In this document: piece after piece, positions 1-7,262 of the stretch
How the letters are laid out: each line of letters opens with the position of its first letter
Numbering within the stretch: position 1 is the stretch's first letter
Origin: Alphaproteobacteria bacterium
GTDB lineage: Bacteria; Pseudomonadota; Alphaproteobacteria; Rickettsiales; UBA6187
Assembly (NCBI GenBank): GCA_024280585.1
Contig: JAJRPW010000110.1
Coordinates: forward strand, 1 to 25,635
Reading direction: 5' to 3'
DNA: 25,635 nucleotides
Notes under the pieces: model-generated
Told to the model about the DNA's origin: nothing
What the model saw: the letters and a program-made list of their open reading frames with translations, nothing else
The model's database searches: none
Translations under genes and position numbers: made by a program

Positions 1-2
1 AT

Positions 3-152
3 CATATAGCATGCGCCATGTTGGTCTGGGCCAGGCTAAAACAAATTGCCCACAAAACAGGACAAACAATCTATCAAATCAAAAACGGTTTATTGGATGA
101 TTACCTAATTCAACAACTAAAAAATCCTACTTGGAAAATGAAAAATGCGTAA
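3..152 (+). CDS. C-terminal end of an IS transposase (partial, enters from the left)
   Basis: An open frame enters the window and ends at TAA 150-152. Its roughly 49 residues include ACAMLVWARLKQIA, then TGQTIYQIKNGLLDDY, then LKNPTWKM. This resembles the extreme C-terminus of DDE transposases of the IS701/IS4 type, in which an amphipathic VW.RLK helix is followed by a YQ.K.GLL..YL segment and an NP..KM tail. The stop codon lies inside the terminal inverted repeat of the element (146-159), as in compact insertion sequences. The catalytic DDE residues lie outside the window, so activity cannot be judged. The family is assigned from recalled motif shape only. Confidence 0.6.
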   Translation, partial: HIACAMLVWARLKQIAHKTGQTIYQIKNGLLDDYLIQQLKNPTWKMKNA

Positions 153-159
153 GTCCTAA
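146..159. repeat. Right terminal inverted repeat of the IS (Rep-A type end)
   Basis: TGCGTAAGTCCTAA is identical to the right end of the miniature element at 12252-12265, and its reverse complement matches the left ends at 12183 and 18835 with one or two changes. It abuts the transposase stop codon and is followed at once by recombinase coding sequence, so it marks the IS boundary. The other end and the target duplication are outside the window. Confidence 0.7.
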
Positions 160-651
160 TTAGATTTAACAAAAGATATTATCAGAGACACGTGGCGGCA
201 AAAGAAAAGCGAATACAGCTCAAAACTTACCGACATAGATAGAGAAAAGAAGGAAACCGACCAGAAAATACAAGGCTTTTTTGGTAGACTGCTGGAGACA
301 GAAGACCGTTCAATGATTAGCCTATATGAAGATCATGTAAAGAAGTTGGAACGTAAACGTACAATGCTTTCGGAACAAGCAAAACATATGCTGAATATTG
401 ACACCAGCTTTGAGGACTCAGTTGGAACCATATTTGATTTTATCTCTAACCCTTACTCACTATGGGCTAATGGTGATTTTGAGAACAAAAGGCTGGTACT
501 CAAGCTGGCCTTTGCACAGCAGGTAACATTTGATAGGGAAACCGGATTTGGAACCGCCCAATACTCGCTTCCATTCAAGGTTATGAAGGATTTGAGTAAT
601 GGTAATTCCGCTATGGTGGAGCCTAGCGGGGTCGAACCGCTGACCTCCTGA
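160..651 (+). pseudogene. Large serine recombinase, C-terminal remnant truncated by IS insertion
   Basis: From 160 the frame is open without a break to TGA 649-651. It encodes a long, charged helical region (about residues 1-85, including TWRQKKSEYSSKL and LYEDHVKKLERKRTML). This is followed by a segment with the pattern NPY.LW.NGDFENKRLVLKLAF and FGTAQYSLPFKVM. This is the coiled-coil and C-terminal end typical of large serine recombinases that move integrated elements. The N-terminal catalytic serine domain and zinc ribbon are missing because the IS (ending at 159) replaces the upstream part. The final dozen residues, VEPSGVEPLTS, are the tRNA-Ala gene read backwards and were probably acquired by integration at the tRNA. 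ATG 313 is internal and should not be taken as a true start. Almost certainly inactive. Confidence 0.75.
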
Positions 652-689
652 ATGCAAATCAGGCGCTCTACCAACTGAGCTAAGGCCCC
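614..689 (-). tRNA. tRNA-Ala (anticodon UGC)
   Basis: The minus strand reads a complete 76-nt cloverleaf with encoded CCA (614-616). The acceptor stem GGGGCCU pairs with AGGCUCC and contains the G3:U70 wobble that identifies alanine tRNAs. The D arm is AGCUCAGUUGGUAGAGC, the anticodon stem CCUGA/UCAGG surrounds loop UUUGCAU, and the T arm contains GGUUCGACCCC. The 3' half overlaps the end of the recombinase remnant on the other strand, which marks this gene as the attachment site of the integrated element to the left. Confidence 0.96.
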
Positions 690-700
690 ATAAGGAAATA

Positions 701-810
701 TATAAGTATTTCTCATTTATTATTAAGGTGCGTTATTCTTCGGTTTATGCATACTTATTAGTATATTTCACCTCGAATTTCTACTTTAACAATAAAGCAA
801 AAACACTATA
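701..810. repeat. Rep-B palindromic element, diverged copy 1
   Basis: The core (GCGTTATTCTTCGGTTTATG, then CACCTCGAATTTCTAC) matches the cores of the elements at 13791-13897 and 24383-24490. The left end TATAAGTATTTC and right end AACACTATA correspond to the CTATAGT-type termini of those copies, with mutations. It lies about 12 bp from the 5' end of tRNA-Ala, so it sits in or near that gene's promoter. Confidence 0.6.
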
Positions 811-814
811 ATAT

Positions 815-850
815 CTCTTCATTTTTAAACTAAACGTCCAAAATGAAGAG
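815..850. other. Perfect 11-bp inverted repeat, possible tmk terminator
   Basis: CTCTTCATTTT (815-825) and AAAATGAAGAG (840-850) form a perfect 11-bp stem with a 14-nt loop, about 80 bp downstream of the tmk stop codon. There is no U-rich run after the stem on either strand, so a classical intrinsic terminator is not supported. It may stop or stabilise the tmk transcript, or be the remnant of a mobile repeat. Confidence 0.4.
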
Positions 851-928
851 GATTTCTGCCTATAAATAAAGGAGAAATAGTATAGAATGAGGCTTTTACT
901 ATGAAAGATCGAAATCGTCAACAGCTTT

Positions 929-1594
929 CTAGGCCACCGCTTCATTTTTATTTAAAAACAGGTTGAATTTGTTATTTACCGCATCGATAATTTGGCTGTG
1001 TACTTCATTTATAGAAGATTTGGCGTTAATAATAATACACCTTGGCTCGGATTTTGCTATTTCCAGGAATCCATTTCTAACCCGGGCATGGAAATTTTCG
1101 CCCATTTTTTCATAACGATTTTCTTGATCACCTCGTTGCGCTGCCCTTTGAATGCCATCTTCGGGCTTCATATCCAAAATAATTGTTAAATCAGGTTGAA
1201 AATCCTCTAAAATCAGCTCATGTAGTTGGCTAATCAGATTTTTGTCTAATTGGTGGCCATACCCCTGATAAGCGATTGTGGAATCAACAAACCGGTCGCA
1301 TATCACAAATTTTCCTTCTATAAGTGCTGGTTTAATTAGTTTTTCCACATGATCATTACGCGCTGCGACATGTAATAATAACTCGGTTTTTGGGTTCCAT
1401 TTATCAACGTTGCCGGTGACCAACAAACCCCGAATTGACTCTGCGCCTTTTGTTCCGCCTGGTTCCCGGGTTTTTACACTCTTTATATTGGCTTGATTCA
1501 GTGCATTTATTAATAATTTGCACTGGGTTGATTTGCCGGCACCCTCACCACCTTCAAAGCTGATAAAACGACCTTTGTAACTTTGTTCTTGCAT
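929..1594 (-). CDS. tmk: Thymidylate kinase
   Basis: This enzyme phosphorylates dTMP to dTDP with ATP, in the cytoplasm, as an essential step of dTTP synthesis. The 221-residue protein has the expected length. It shows the P-loop FEGGEGAGKST at residues 13-23, the TREPGGT motif at 42-48 that contacts the substrate, the DRFVDSTIAYQG motif at 100-111, and a LID-like arginine-rich segment around 149-161. The start at 1594 is preceded by AGGA at a suitable distance. In many alphaproteobacteria tmk is followed by holB; here the downstream side ends in a hairpin, Rep-B and an integrated element, so that linkage is lost. It is divergent from fur with a short shared upstream region. Confidence 0.95.
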   Translation of the reverse strand: MQEQSYKGRFISFEGGEGAGKSTQCKLLINALNQANIKSVKTREPGGTKGAESIRGLLVTGNVDKWNPKTELLLHVAARNDHVEKLIKPALIEGKFVICDRFVDSTIAYQGYGHQLDKNLISQLHELILEDFQPDLTIILDMKPEDGIQRAAQRGDQENRYEKMGENFHARVRNGFLEIAKSEPRCIIINAKSSINEVHSQIIDAVNNKFNLFLNKNEAVA

Positions 1595-1664
1595 TTAAAT
1601 CCTACTGTCTGATAATGGAGATCTCAGTATCATATATAATTATCTTGTCAAAAACGAGTATAAA

Positions 1665-2072
1665 ATGACTTCAAAAATAGAAAAAATTTGTATTGAAAAA
1701 GGTTTGAAAATGACGGGGCAGCGGAAGATTATTGCCAAAATAATTTCTGACGCCAAGGACCATCCTGACGTTGAGGAAATATATAACCGGGCGCATAAGG
1801 AGGATTTAAGGATCGGGATAGCGACCGTCTATCGTACTGTGCGTATGTTTGAAGAAGCTGGAATTATTGAAAAACATGATTTTGGTGACGGCAGGGCGAG
1901 GTATGAAGAATCATCCGGGGAGCATCACGATCATTTGATTGATATTAAAACCGGTAAGGTGATTGAATTTCATAACGCGGAAATCGAGCGTATACAGGAA
2001 GAAATCGCCAAAAAACTCGGCTATGAACTTGTTGATCACCGACTTGAGTTATATTGCGTTGCCAGGAAATAG
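1665..2072 (+). CDS. fur: Fur-family metal-responsive repressor
   Basis: A 135-residue winged-helix DNA-binding regulator of iron (or, in some alphaproteobacteria, manganese or heme) homeostasis. The DNA-binding helix is TVYRTVRMFEEAGII (54-68). Metal ligands fall at the same numbers as in E. coli Fur: His33, Glu81, His87, His88, Asp89, His90, Glu108 and His125. The CxxC pair found at 93/96 in many Fur proteins is replaced by Asp and Thr, so there is no structural zinc site of that kind, which is common in alphaproteobacterial Fur. The only cysteines are at 9 and 131. The leader has an AT-rich TATAAT at 1635-1640 but no convincing -35, and the ribosome site is weak. Irr or Mur function cannot be excluded from sequence alone. 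Confidence 0.88.
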   Translation: MTSKIEKICIEKGLKMTGQRKIIAKIISDAKDHPDVEEIYNRAHKEDLRIGIATVYRTVRMFEEAGIIEKHDFGDGRARYEESSGEHHDHLIDIKTGKVIEFHNAEIERIQEEIAKKLGYELVDHRLELYCVARK

Positions 2073-2244
2073 AGATGTTTCAAAATAGAGAGTATTGATA
2101 TAGCTATTTATGGATCGCTCCGAAAGTATTACAATAAAACCTGGCTGTATCTGTAAAGCAGCACAAAGTACTGTAAAATTTCAATTATTAATTGCAGAAA
2201 ATTACTAAATACGCAATAAATGTCATAAATATTTCATATAATTG

Positions 2245-2253
2245 TGCTATAAT
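2245..2253 (+). promoter_or_regulatory. Extended -10 promoter element for the 2284 gene
   Basis: TGCTATAAT is a perfect extended -10 element (TGn plus TATAAT at 2248-2253). No good -35 is seen at 17 bp upstream, which extended -10 promoters tolerate. Transcription would start near 2260, after an in-frame ATG at 2242, which argues that the true start codon is 2284. Confidence 0.6.
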
Positions 2254-2283
2254 GCATGTATCATTAATATAAAGGAATGCAAA

Positions 2284-3099
2284 ATGGCTACAATACCTCG
2301 AGATGAAACGGGAACGGAAAATCGCTCTGAAGAGCCGATGGGTGCTGATTATGCGGGCGATAAAACAGTAAAAACCTCGAAAAAGGATAAAACCGAGGCT
2401 CGCCGTCTTATTGAAAAAATCCAGAAGCTTCTTGTGATTTTTCCGGAAGGCGAGCAGGAAATGCTTATGGACAATATCGGGAAATTATCTGAACAGGAAT
2501 TCATGACGCTCCTGAAGCTGGATTTGACTGAAGAAAGACTTAAAGATCTTGAATTATCTCCTGAAAATCTGGAGATAGTCAGGCAGCATATCGAAAAAGA
2601 AGCCAGGCGCGAGCGGGAAGAAGAAAATCGCCAGGATAGCATGGAGCGCATAAAAAATCGAAAAGAACTCAGCGATGAGCGCAAATTCAACGATGCGCTT
2701 GATACTCTAGGCAATGTTTTAATAGCCCAAACCGTGGTGGATTCGGTTAAAGCCCCGATAAATAGTATCATAACCATGCTAAATGAAAGCTCAAAGGATT
2801 CTGGAGGTGATTATAGAATATTTGAATTATTGCTCAATTTTTTCTTATTGCCAATCACCGCGCCATTATTTTTAGCACAAAAATTAGCGGATAATAAAGC
2901 GGAAAAACATGTGCAGGGCGATCCTGACCGCAAGCGGGCGCTGGACACAACCAGGCAAGCTGTTGAAAAAAAGGAACCTGCTACCAAGAAACAAAAATTA
3001 AATGATAGAAGGGCGGGTAACGATAGGGCGCGGCAAAGCTCTTTACATCAAGATGATATAACAAGTCCGGATACGCAACAGGACTCTGTCGGAAGATAA
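2284..3099 (+). CDS. Unknown charged helical protein with one hydrophobic segment
   Basis: I do not recognise this 271-residue protein. The ATG at 2284 is chosen over an in-frame ATG at 2242 because AAAGGA (2271-2276) is correctly spaced and the -10 element lies between the two. Residues 1-40 are polar. Residues 35-135 are strongly charged and probably helical or coiled-coil (for example EKEARREREEENRQD). A hydrophobic stretch FELLLNFFLLPITAPLFLAQ lies at about 180-199 and could be one membrane segment. The C-terminal 70 residues are polar and basic, with KKQKLNDRR at 235-243 inside a cluster resembling eukaryotic nuclear localisation signals. No N-terminal signal peptide is seen. The gene is followed by the permease 16 bp later on the same strand. 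A role as a secreted effector is only a guess from composition. Confidence 0.75.
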   Translation: MATIPRDETGTENRSEEPMGADYAGDKTVKTSKKDKTEARRLIEKIQKLLVIFPEGEQEMLMDNIGKLSEQEFMTLLKLDLTEERLKDLELSPENLEIVRQHIEKEARREREEENRQDSMERIKNRKELSDERKFNDALDTLGNVLIAQTVVDSVKAPINSIITMLNESSKDSGGDYRIFELLLNFFLLPITAPLFLAQKLADNKAEKHVQGDPDRKRALDTTRQAVEKKEPATKKQKLNDRRAGNDRARQSSLHQDDITSPDTQQDSVGR

Positions 3100-3115
3100 T
3101 TTATTTGGTAACATT

Positions 3116-4057
3116 ATGTTCTCATTTAACAATCAAACATCCGGAATAGCTTGGTTTTTAGTGCATTGTTTTTGCTTCTCGCTGGCATCAATCATATCCA
3201 AACTTCTTGTCGATAATATACCCATATTCCAGATTATTTTCTGCCAGACATTGGTCGCCACATGCATTTTATTGCCCCCTACGCTCGCCAAATGTAGAAA
3301 AGAGCTTAAAGTATATTCTTATAAAATTCATATAATCCGTTCTTTTTTCTGGGTTGCCGCCACCGCCATATTTTATTATTCAATCACGATAATCCCAGTA
3401 ACTAAAGCCTTTGCCATAGTTTTTGCCCTGCCGTTATTTACCACAATTTTAGCGGTTATATTCCTCAAGGAAAAATTGCATGTAAATCGTATTATGGGAC
3501 TGATTTTCGGTTTTATCGGCATGTTAGTGATTATCCAACCAGGACTATCCCGTTTTGAAATAGCGTCAATATTAGTGATTTTATCCGCGTTTTTCTGGGC
3601 ATTAACCGATATTATCATAAAAGTAACCAGTCAGGCGCACCCGGCATTAGTGAACAGCTTTTATTTTTGTCTATTCGGTTGCCTGATCATATCGCCAATG
3701 GCGCTGTATTCATGGAAAACGCCAAGCAATACCGACATATTATGGCTATTATTAATGGGGGCAATTTTCGCAGGTAATATAATAGCCGTAAATCATGCCT
3801 ATAAAAAAGCTGATTTAACTACGATTATGCCATTTTCTTTTAGCCAGCTGATTTTTTCTGCGCTATTTGCATATATTATTTTTGGGCAAATGCTGAACAT
3901 TTACACAGTAATCGGTTCTATAATTATTATTTCCAGCACATCATATATAGCGTATCGCGAGAAAAAACGTCATGGGCATTACCTTGCTCCCGATATTGGA
4001 GAGGAATTATATGATTTAGAGGGCGATAAACCACCTTCAAAAGCTAAGAAAGGTTAG
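3116..4057 (+). CDS. EamA/DMT-family inner-membrane transporter
   Basis: The 313-residue protein has about ten hydrophobic segments in two similar halves, as in the EamA (drug/metabolite transporter) superfamily. Family features include an early FSLASIISKLLVDNIP segment, PVTKAFAIVFALPLFTTILA in the first half, LKEKLHVNRIMGLIFGFIGMLVI before the middle, and SFSQLIFSALFAYIIFGQ near the end of the second half. Family members in rickettsias import metabolites from host cytosol, including S-adenosylmethionine; the substrate here cannot be read from sequence. The tail after about residue 275 is hydrophilic and lysine-rich, predicted cytoplasmic. The last 14 bp overlap the convergent clpX gene. Confidence 0.85.
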   Translation: MFSFNNQTSGIAWFLVHCFCFSLASIISKLLVDNIPIFQIIFCQTLVATCILLPPTLAKCRKELKVYSYKIHIIRSFFWVAATAIFYYSITIIPVTKAFAIVFALPLFTTILAVIFLKEKLHVNRIMGLIFGFIGMLVIIQPGLSRFEIASILVILSAFFWALTDIIIKVTSQAHPALVNSFYFCLFGCLIISPMALYSWKTPSNTDILWLLLMGAIFAGNIIAVNHAYKKADLTTIMPFSFSQLIFSALFAYIIFGQMLNIYTVIGSIIIISSTSYIAYREKKRHGHYLAPDIGEELYDLEGDKPPSKAKKG

Positions 4058-5321
4058 ATTTTTTAGCTGCTTTCTTCCCTTTTGTTTCATAAACTATGAT
4101 CGGGTCTTTTCCATGATCCACTACATCTTTGCTTATAATCACCTCCTTAACATCCTTCATTCCAGGAATATCAAACATCATATCAAGCAAAATCTCTTCC
4201 AATATAGCCCGCAAACCACGTGCACCAGTCTTTCTTTTTATCGCCCGTTTTGCCGTTGCCATCAGCGCCTCTGGTTTAAACTCAAGCTTAACACCCTCCA
4301 TATCAAATAATTTTTGATATTGCTTGATCAAGGCATTTTTAGGGGTTGTTAATATTTCAATCAATGCCCCCTCATCCAAATCGTTCAGCGTTGCAAGAAC
4401 TGGCAGTCTGCCGACAAACTCAGGGATTAAGCCGTATTTAACCAAATCTTCCGGCTCTAATTTCTCCAAGATTTTACCAACACGGCGTTTTTCTTCGCTT
4501 CTTACATCGGCACCAAATCCAATCGCGGTGCCTCGTCCCCGCGCGCTTATAACTTTTTCAAGGCCGGAAAAAGCTCCGCTACATATGAATAATATGTTCG
4601 TGGTGTCCACTTGTAGGAATTCCTGTTGCGGATGTTTTCTGCCACCTTGTGGCGGAACTGATGCAACAGTGCCTTCCATGATTTTCAGCAAAGCTTGTTG
4701 TACACCCTCGCCTGACACATCTCTTGTAATCGATGGATTATCAGATTTGCGGGAGATTTTATCAACCTCGTCAATATATACTATGCCGCGCTGTGCCCGC
4801 TCGACATTATAATCGGCGGCCTGAAGCAGGCGTAAAATGATATTTTCAACATCTTCACCAACATAACCGGCTTCTGTTAATGTGGTCGCATCTGCCATAG
4901 TGAACGGAACGTCAAGAATACGTGCCAATGTTTGAGCCAGCAAGGTTTTTCCACAACCAGTCGGGCCAATCAGCACGATATTAGCCTTGGCCAATTCAAT
5001 ATCGCTGCTACCTTTTTCTGCATGTGCAAGGCGTTTGTAGTGATTATGAACCGCAACGGACAAGACTTTTTTTGCCTGCGTCTGGCCGATGACATATTCA
5101 TCCAATATTTTACAAATTTCTTTTGGATTAGGCACACCGTCACCATCTTTTAACAAAGATGATTTGCTCTCTTCTTTAATTATATCAAGGCAAAGCTCAA
5201 CGCACTCATCACATATAAAAACAGTGGGGCCAGCAATTAATTTACGAACCTCATGCTGACTTTTTCCGCAAAATGAGCAATAAAGAGTGTTTTTTGAATT
5301 CTGTCCGTCTGATTTTACCAT
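4044..5321 (-). CDS. clpX: ClpX, ATP-dependent unfoldase of the ClpXP protease
   Basis: ClpX unfolds tagged substrates and feeds them into ClpP. In CtrA-bearing alphaproteobacteria, ClpXP is the protease that removes CtrA. The 425-residue protein has the usual length. The N-terminal zinc domain uses Cys15, Cys18, Cys37 and Cys40. The AAA+ module shows Walker A GPTGCGKT (119-126), the pore loop GYVG (152-155), Walker B VYIDEVD (181-187), the RKH loop (228-230) used for substrate entry, and the EFVGRLP motif. All key residues are present, so it should be functional. It lies 39 bp downstream of clpP on the same strand. No lon gene follows it; the neighbour is the convergent permease, with 14 bp of overlap. 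Confidence 0.98.
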   Translation of the reverse strand: MVKSDGQNSKNTLYCSFCGKSQHEVRKLIAGPTVFICDECVELCLDIIKEESKSSLLKDGDGVPNPKEICKILDEYVIGQTQAKKVLSVAVHNHYKRLAHAEKGSSDIELAKANIVLIGPTGCGKTLLAQTLARILDVPFTMADATTLTEAGYVGEDVENIILRLLQAADYNVERAQRGIVYIDEVDKISRKSDNPSITRDVSGEGVQQALLKIMEGTVASVPPQGGRKHPQQEFLQVDTTNILFICSGAFSGLEKVISARGRGTAIGFGADVRSEEKRRVGKILEKLEPEDLVKYGLIPEFVGRLPVLATLNDLDEGALIEILTTPKNALIKQYQKLFDMEGVKLEFKPEALMATAKRAIKRKTGARGLRAILEEILLDMMFDIPGMKDVKEVIISKDVVDHGKDPIIVYETKGKKAAKKSNLS

Positions 5322-5360
5322 TATCCTAACACCTCAATTTGTTGCAATAATATTTAAATT

Positions 5361-6002
5361 CTAGCTGTCTTTTTTACCTTGTAAATCTTCACCGGGCTTT
5401 CTTTTAGTTACGATTTCATCGATTAAGCCAAATTTTAAAGCAGCTTCCGGATCCATGAAATTATCGCGTTCCATGCTTTTTTCAATTGTGGGAAGTTTTT
5501 GTCCGGTATGACCCACATATAATTTATTCAGTCGTAATTTTAGCGCAATAATTTCCCTGGCATGGATCTCTATATCGGTTGCCTGGCCTTGAAAACCACC
5601 GGAAGGTTGGTGAATCATAATGCGGGAATTTGGCAGTGAAAATCTCTTGCCTTTTTTGCCCGCGGTCAAAAGCAAAGAGCCCATGGAAGCGGCCTGACCC
5701 ACACATAATGTAGCAATATCAGGGCGAACATATTGCATTGTGTCATAGATCGCCAAGCCTGAGGTAACCACTCCTCCCGGCGAATTTATGTACATATATA
5801 TGTCTTTATCAGGGTTTTCCGATTCCAGAAATAATAACTGAGCCGTGACTATGCTGGACATTCCATCATGAACCTGACCATTAACGAAAATAATCCGTTC
5901 CTTTAAAAGTCGGGAAAAAATATCATAAGATCGTTCCCCGCGGTTTGTTTGCTCAACAACCATCGGAACTAAATCCATATAAGTGTCTATAATATCACTC
6001 AT
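5361..6002 (-). CDS. clpP: ClpP, serine protease subunit of ClpXP
   Basis: The peptidase chamber of ClpXP and ClpAP in the cytoplasm. The catalytic triad is intact: Ser106 in GQAASMGS, His131 in MIHQPSGG and Asp180 in MERDNFMDPEA. Their spacing equals that of E. coli ClpP with a uniform offset of five residues. The oligomer-forming handle helix (FQGQATDIEIHAREI) is present, and the length of 213 residues is normal. AGGT precedes the ATG at a suitable distance. clpX follows after 39 bp, so the two are probably co-transcribed. Upstream, where trigger factor often lies, are three unknown genes. Confidence 0.98.
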   Translation of the reverse strand: MSDIIDTYMDLVPMVVEQTNRGERSYDIFSRLLKERIIFVNGQVHDGMSSIVTAQLLFLESENPDKDIYMYINSPGGVVTSGLAIYDTMQYVRPDIATLCVGQAASMGSLLLTAGKKGKRFSLPNSRIMIHQPSGGFQGQATDIEIHAREIIALKLRLNKLYVGHTGQKLPTIEKSMERDNFMDPEAALKFGLIDEIVTKRKPGEDLQGKKDS

Positions 6003-6031
6003 TTCATTACCTACTTATATAAGTTCAAAAC

Positions 6032-6053
6032 GCTATATATAAAAAAATATAGC
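6032..6053. other. AT-rich inverted repeat in the clpP leader
   Basis: GCTATAT (6032-6038) and ATATAGC (6047-6053) form a 7-bp stem about 30 bp upstream of the clpP start codon. Further upstream on the minus strand is TTGCAC (6069-6074, read in reverse) before an AT-rich stretch, a possible promoter with a short spacer. The 126-bp gap between clpP and the unknown operon holds nothing clearer. Confidence 0.3.
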
Positions 6054-6128
6054 AAAAAAAACACTTGTGCAAGTCGCTTACATTATTTTTGTATAAAAAA
6101 TGGGGATAAGTTGGAGACATCACATATA

Positions 6129-6602
6129 TTACAGCTTCTTGATTCTCTGCGAAAAGCTTTTTTTTACTTTATCAATCATATTATTGTATCTTGGTTTTCC
6201 GGATATCTCTTTGGTTTTGCTGACTTCTACTTGCGTTCCGGCGGCTTTCATATGCCTTAATATTTCGATCATTTTCTTATCACGGGCGATGATTGCTTTT
6301 TTAAGGTCGTTAAAAGCCCCTTTTCTAGGTGTTTTTGTAGTATCGTGGCTGTTACCGGTAAGTTTATTCAGAATCTCGCTTTCCGTTAAAACCATCCCGT
6401 CTAAAATTTCCTCAACAGCAATGAGCTGCAGTAAATTATCCAGCTCGTCATTGTTAATTATGGTTATTTGCGGAAAATCATTTCGTAACGTTTCATAAGC
6501 TGCATAACGCTCTTTATCGTCGGCTAGCTCGTGCTCATCACTATATTTGTCATCTTCGAGTAGAGCGTCAAAATAATGCTCCAAAGTATCTATATCCGAC
6601 AT
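6129..6602 (-). CDS. Unknown protein, third gene of the trio between fliS and clpP
   Basis: I do not recognise this 157-residue protein. The N-terminal third is acidic (LEDDKYSDEHELADDKERY), the middle is hydrophobic and helical (DELDNLLQLIAVEEILDGMVL), and the C-terminal half is basic (for example RDKKMIEILRHMKAAG and a final KKSFSQRIKKL). There is no signal peptide or membrane span. Its ATG overlaps the stop codon of the gene before it (TAATG, one shared base), so translation is probably coupled. All three proteins of the trio share an acidic N-terminal part and a basic remainder, but no obvious sequence similarity. Confidence 0.8.
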   Translation of the reverse strand: MSDIDTLEHYFDALLEDDKYSDEHELADDKERYAAYETLRNDFPQITIINNDELDNLLQLIAVEEILDGMVLTESEILNKLTGNSHDTTKTPRKGAFNDLKKAIIARDKKMIEILRHMKAAGTQVEVSKTKEISGKPRYNNMIDKVKKSFSQRIKKL

Positions 6603-7258
6603 TATCTTTCAAGGCCTCCACCGCGCTGGATTGAATTTAAAATCGCGTCATGTGATAACCCCCCTAAGGATTTTGGGTCGATTTTATTGCGGCCGATTTT
6701 CGCTTTGTCAATATGAATTTGTTCGATATCAACGCCGTCATCACCGACTTTTGTTGTGATTTTCCCGCTTACAGTTACGCCGTTAACTTTTGTTGTAAAT
6801 TTTTCGATAACCGTCTGGTCGCCCATGCTGCCATCGAATTTTAGCCTGCGTTTGCCATCTTTTTCGGTCTGATTGTCAAATATTCCGGCCTGGTCGCCTT
6901 TTGCTCGCACTGAATGCATTTTAAAGGCCAGAAGCTTGTTTAGCCCGTCTTTAACCCGCTTTAAAAATGGTTTGCGGTATTGGGTGGTTAGCTCTTTTTC
7001 TGATCCGTGTTTTTTACCGTATTTTAAGGCTTCTTTGACTTGTTTGGTGCGGTCGTTTTTCTTCTGTGCTTTTTTAATAGCTTTTATGTCGTATTTGGCA
7101 GGTTTTTCGGATTTTTGTGGCTCCAATGTTTTTTTTCTGGCAATGAGAAGGTCAATATCATCCACTTCTGTTTCAGGAATTTTTTCCTGTTCCAGGTCAC
7201 GATGGCGCTCGTTTGAATCATCCTGCGCCTCATCATTGCTATCAAAATCATCCGACAT
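6602..7258 (-). CDS. Unknown protein, second gene of the trio between fliS and clpP
   Basis: I do not recognise this 218-residue protein. Residues 1-37 are very acidic and probably disordered. Residues 40-120 are very basic and helical (KYDIKAIKKAQKKNDR, then RKPFLKRVKDGLNKLLAFK). Residues 138-185 read as alternating beta strands with turns (KFTTKVNGVTVSGKITTKVG, then VDIEQIHIDKAKIG). The tail ends in RGGGLER. No membrane segment or signal peptide is visible. It starts 4 bp after the stop codon of the preceding gene and shares one base with the next, so it is in the middle of a tight operon. It is presumably a soluble protein with a binding or adaptor role; no enzyme motif is seen. Confidence 0.8.
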   Translation of the reverse strand: MSDDFDSNDEAQDDSNERHRDLEQEKIPETEVDDIDLLIARKKTLEPQKSEKPAKYDIKAIKKAQKKNDRTKQVKEALKYGKKHGSEKELTTQYRKPFLKRVKDGLNKLLAFKMHSVRAKGDQAGIFDNQTEKDGKRRLKFDGSMGDQTVIEKFTTKVNGVTVSGKITTKVGDDGVDIEQIHIDKAKIGRNKIDPKSLGGLSHDAILNSIQRGGGLER

Positions 7259-7262
7259 TAGG

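Noticed and set aside
313..651. A separate 112-residue gene starting at ATG 313
   Set aside because: The frame is open upstream to 160 with recombinase-like sequence, and the C-terminal end is tRNA-Ala read in reverse; it is a remnant of a larger gene.
2242..2283. Upstream in-frame start of the unknown gene at 2242
   Set aside because: The -10 element 2248-2253 lies after it, and it has no ribosome site, whereas 2284 has one.
4324..4812. A gene on the plus strand opposite clpX
   Set aside because: It lies wholly within well-conserved clpX coding sequence and its translation has no recognisable features.
6061..6080. An intrinsic terminator of the unknown trio (ACTTG...CAAGT followed by eight T on the minus strand)
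   Set aside because: The stem allows only four pairs once a loop of four is kept, so it is too weak to call.
6129..7258. The two coupled unknown genes as a toxin-antitoxin pair
   Set aside because: The proteins are too long, and neither shows a toxin or DNA-binding antitoxin motif; a third gene belongs to the same unit.
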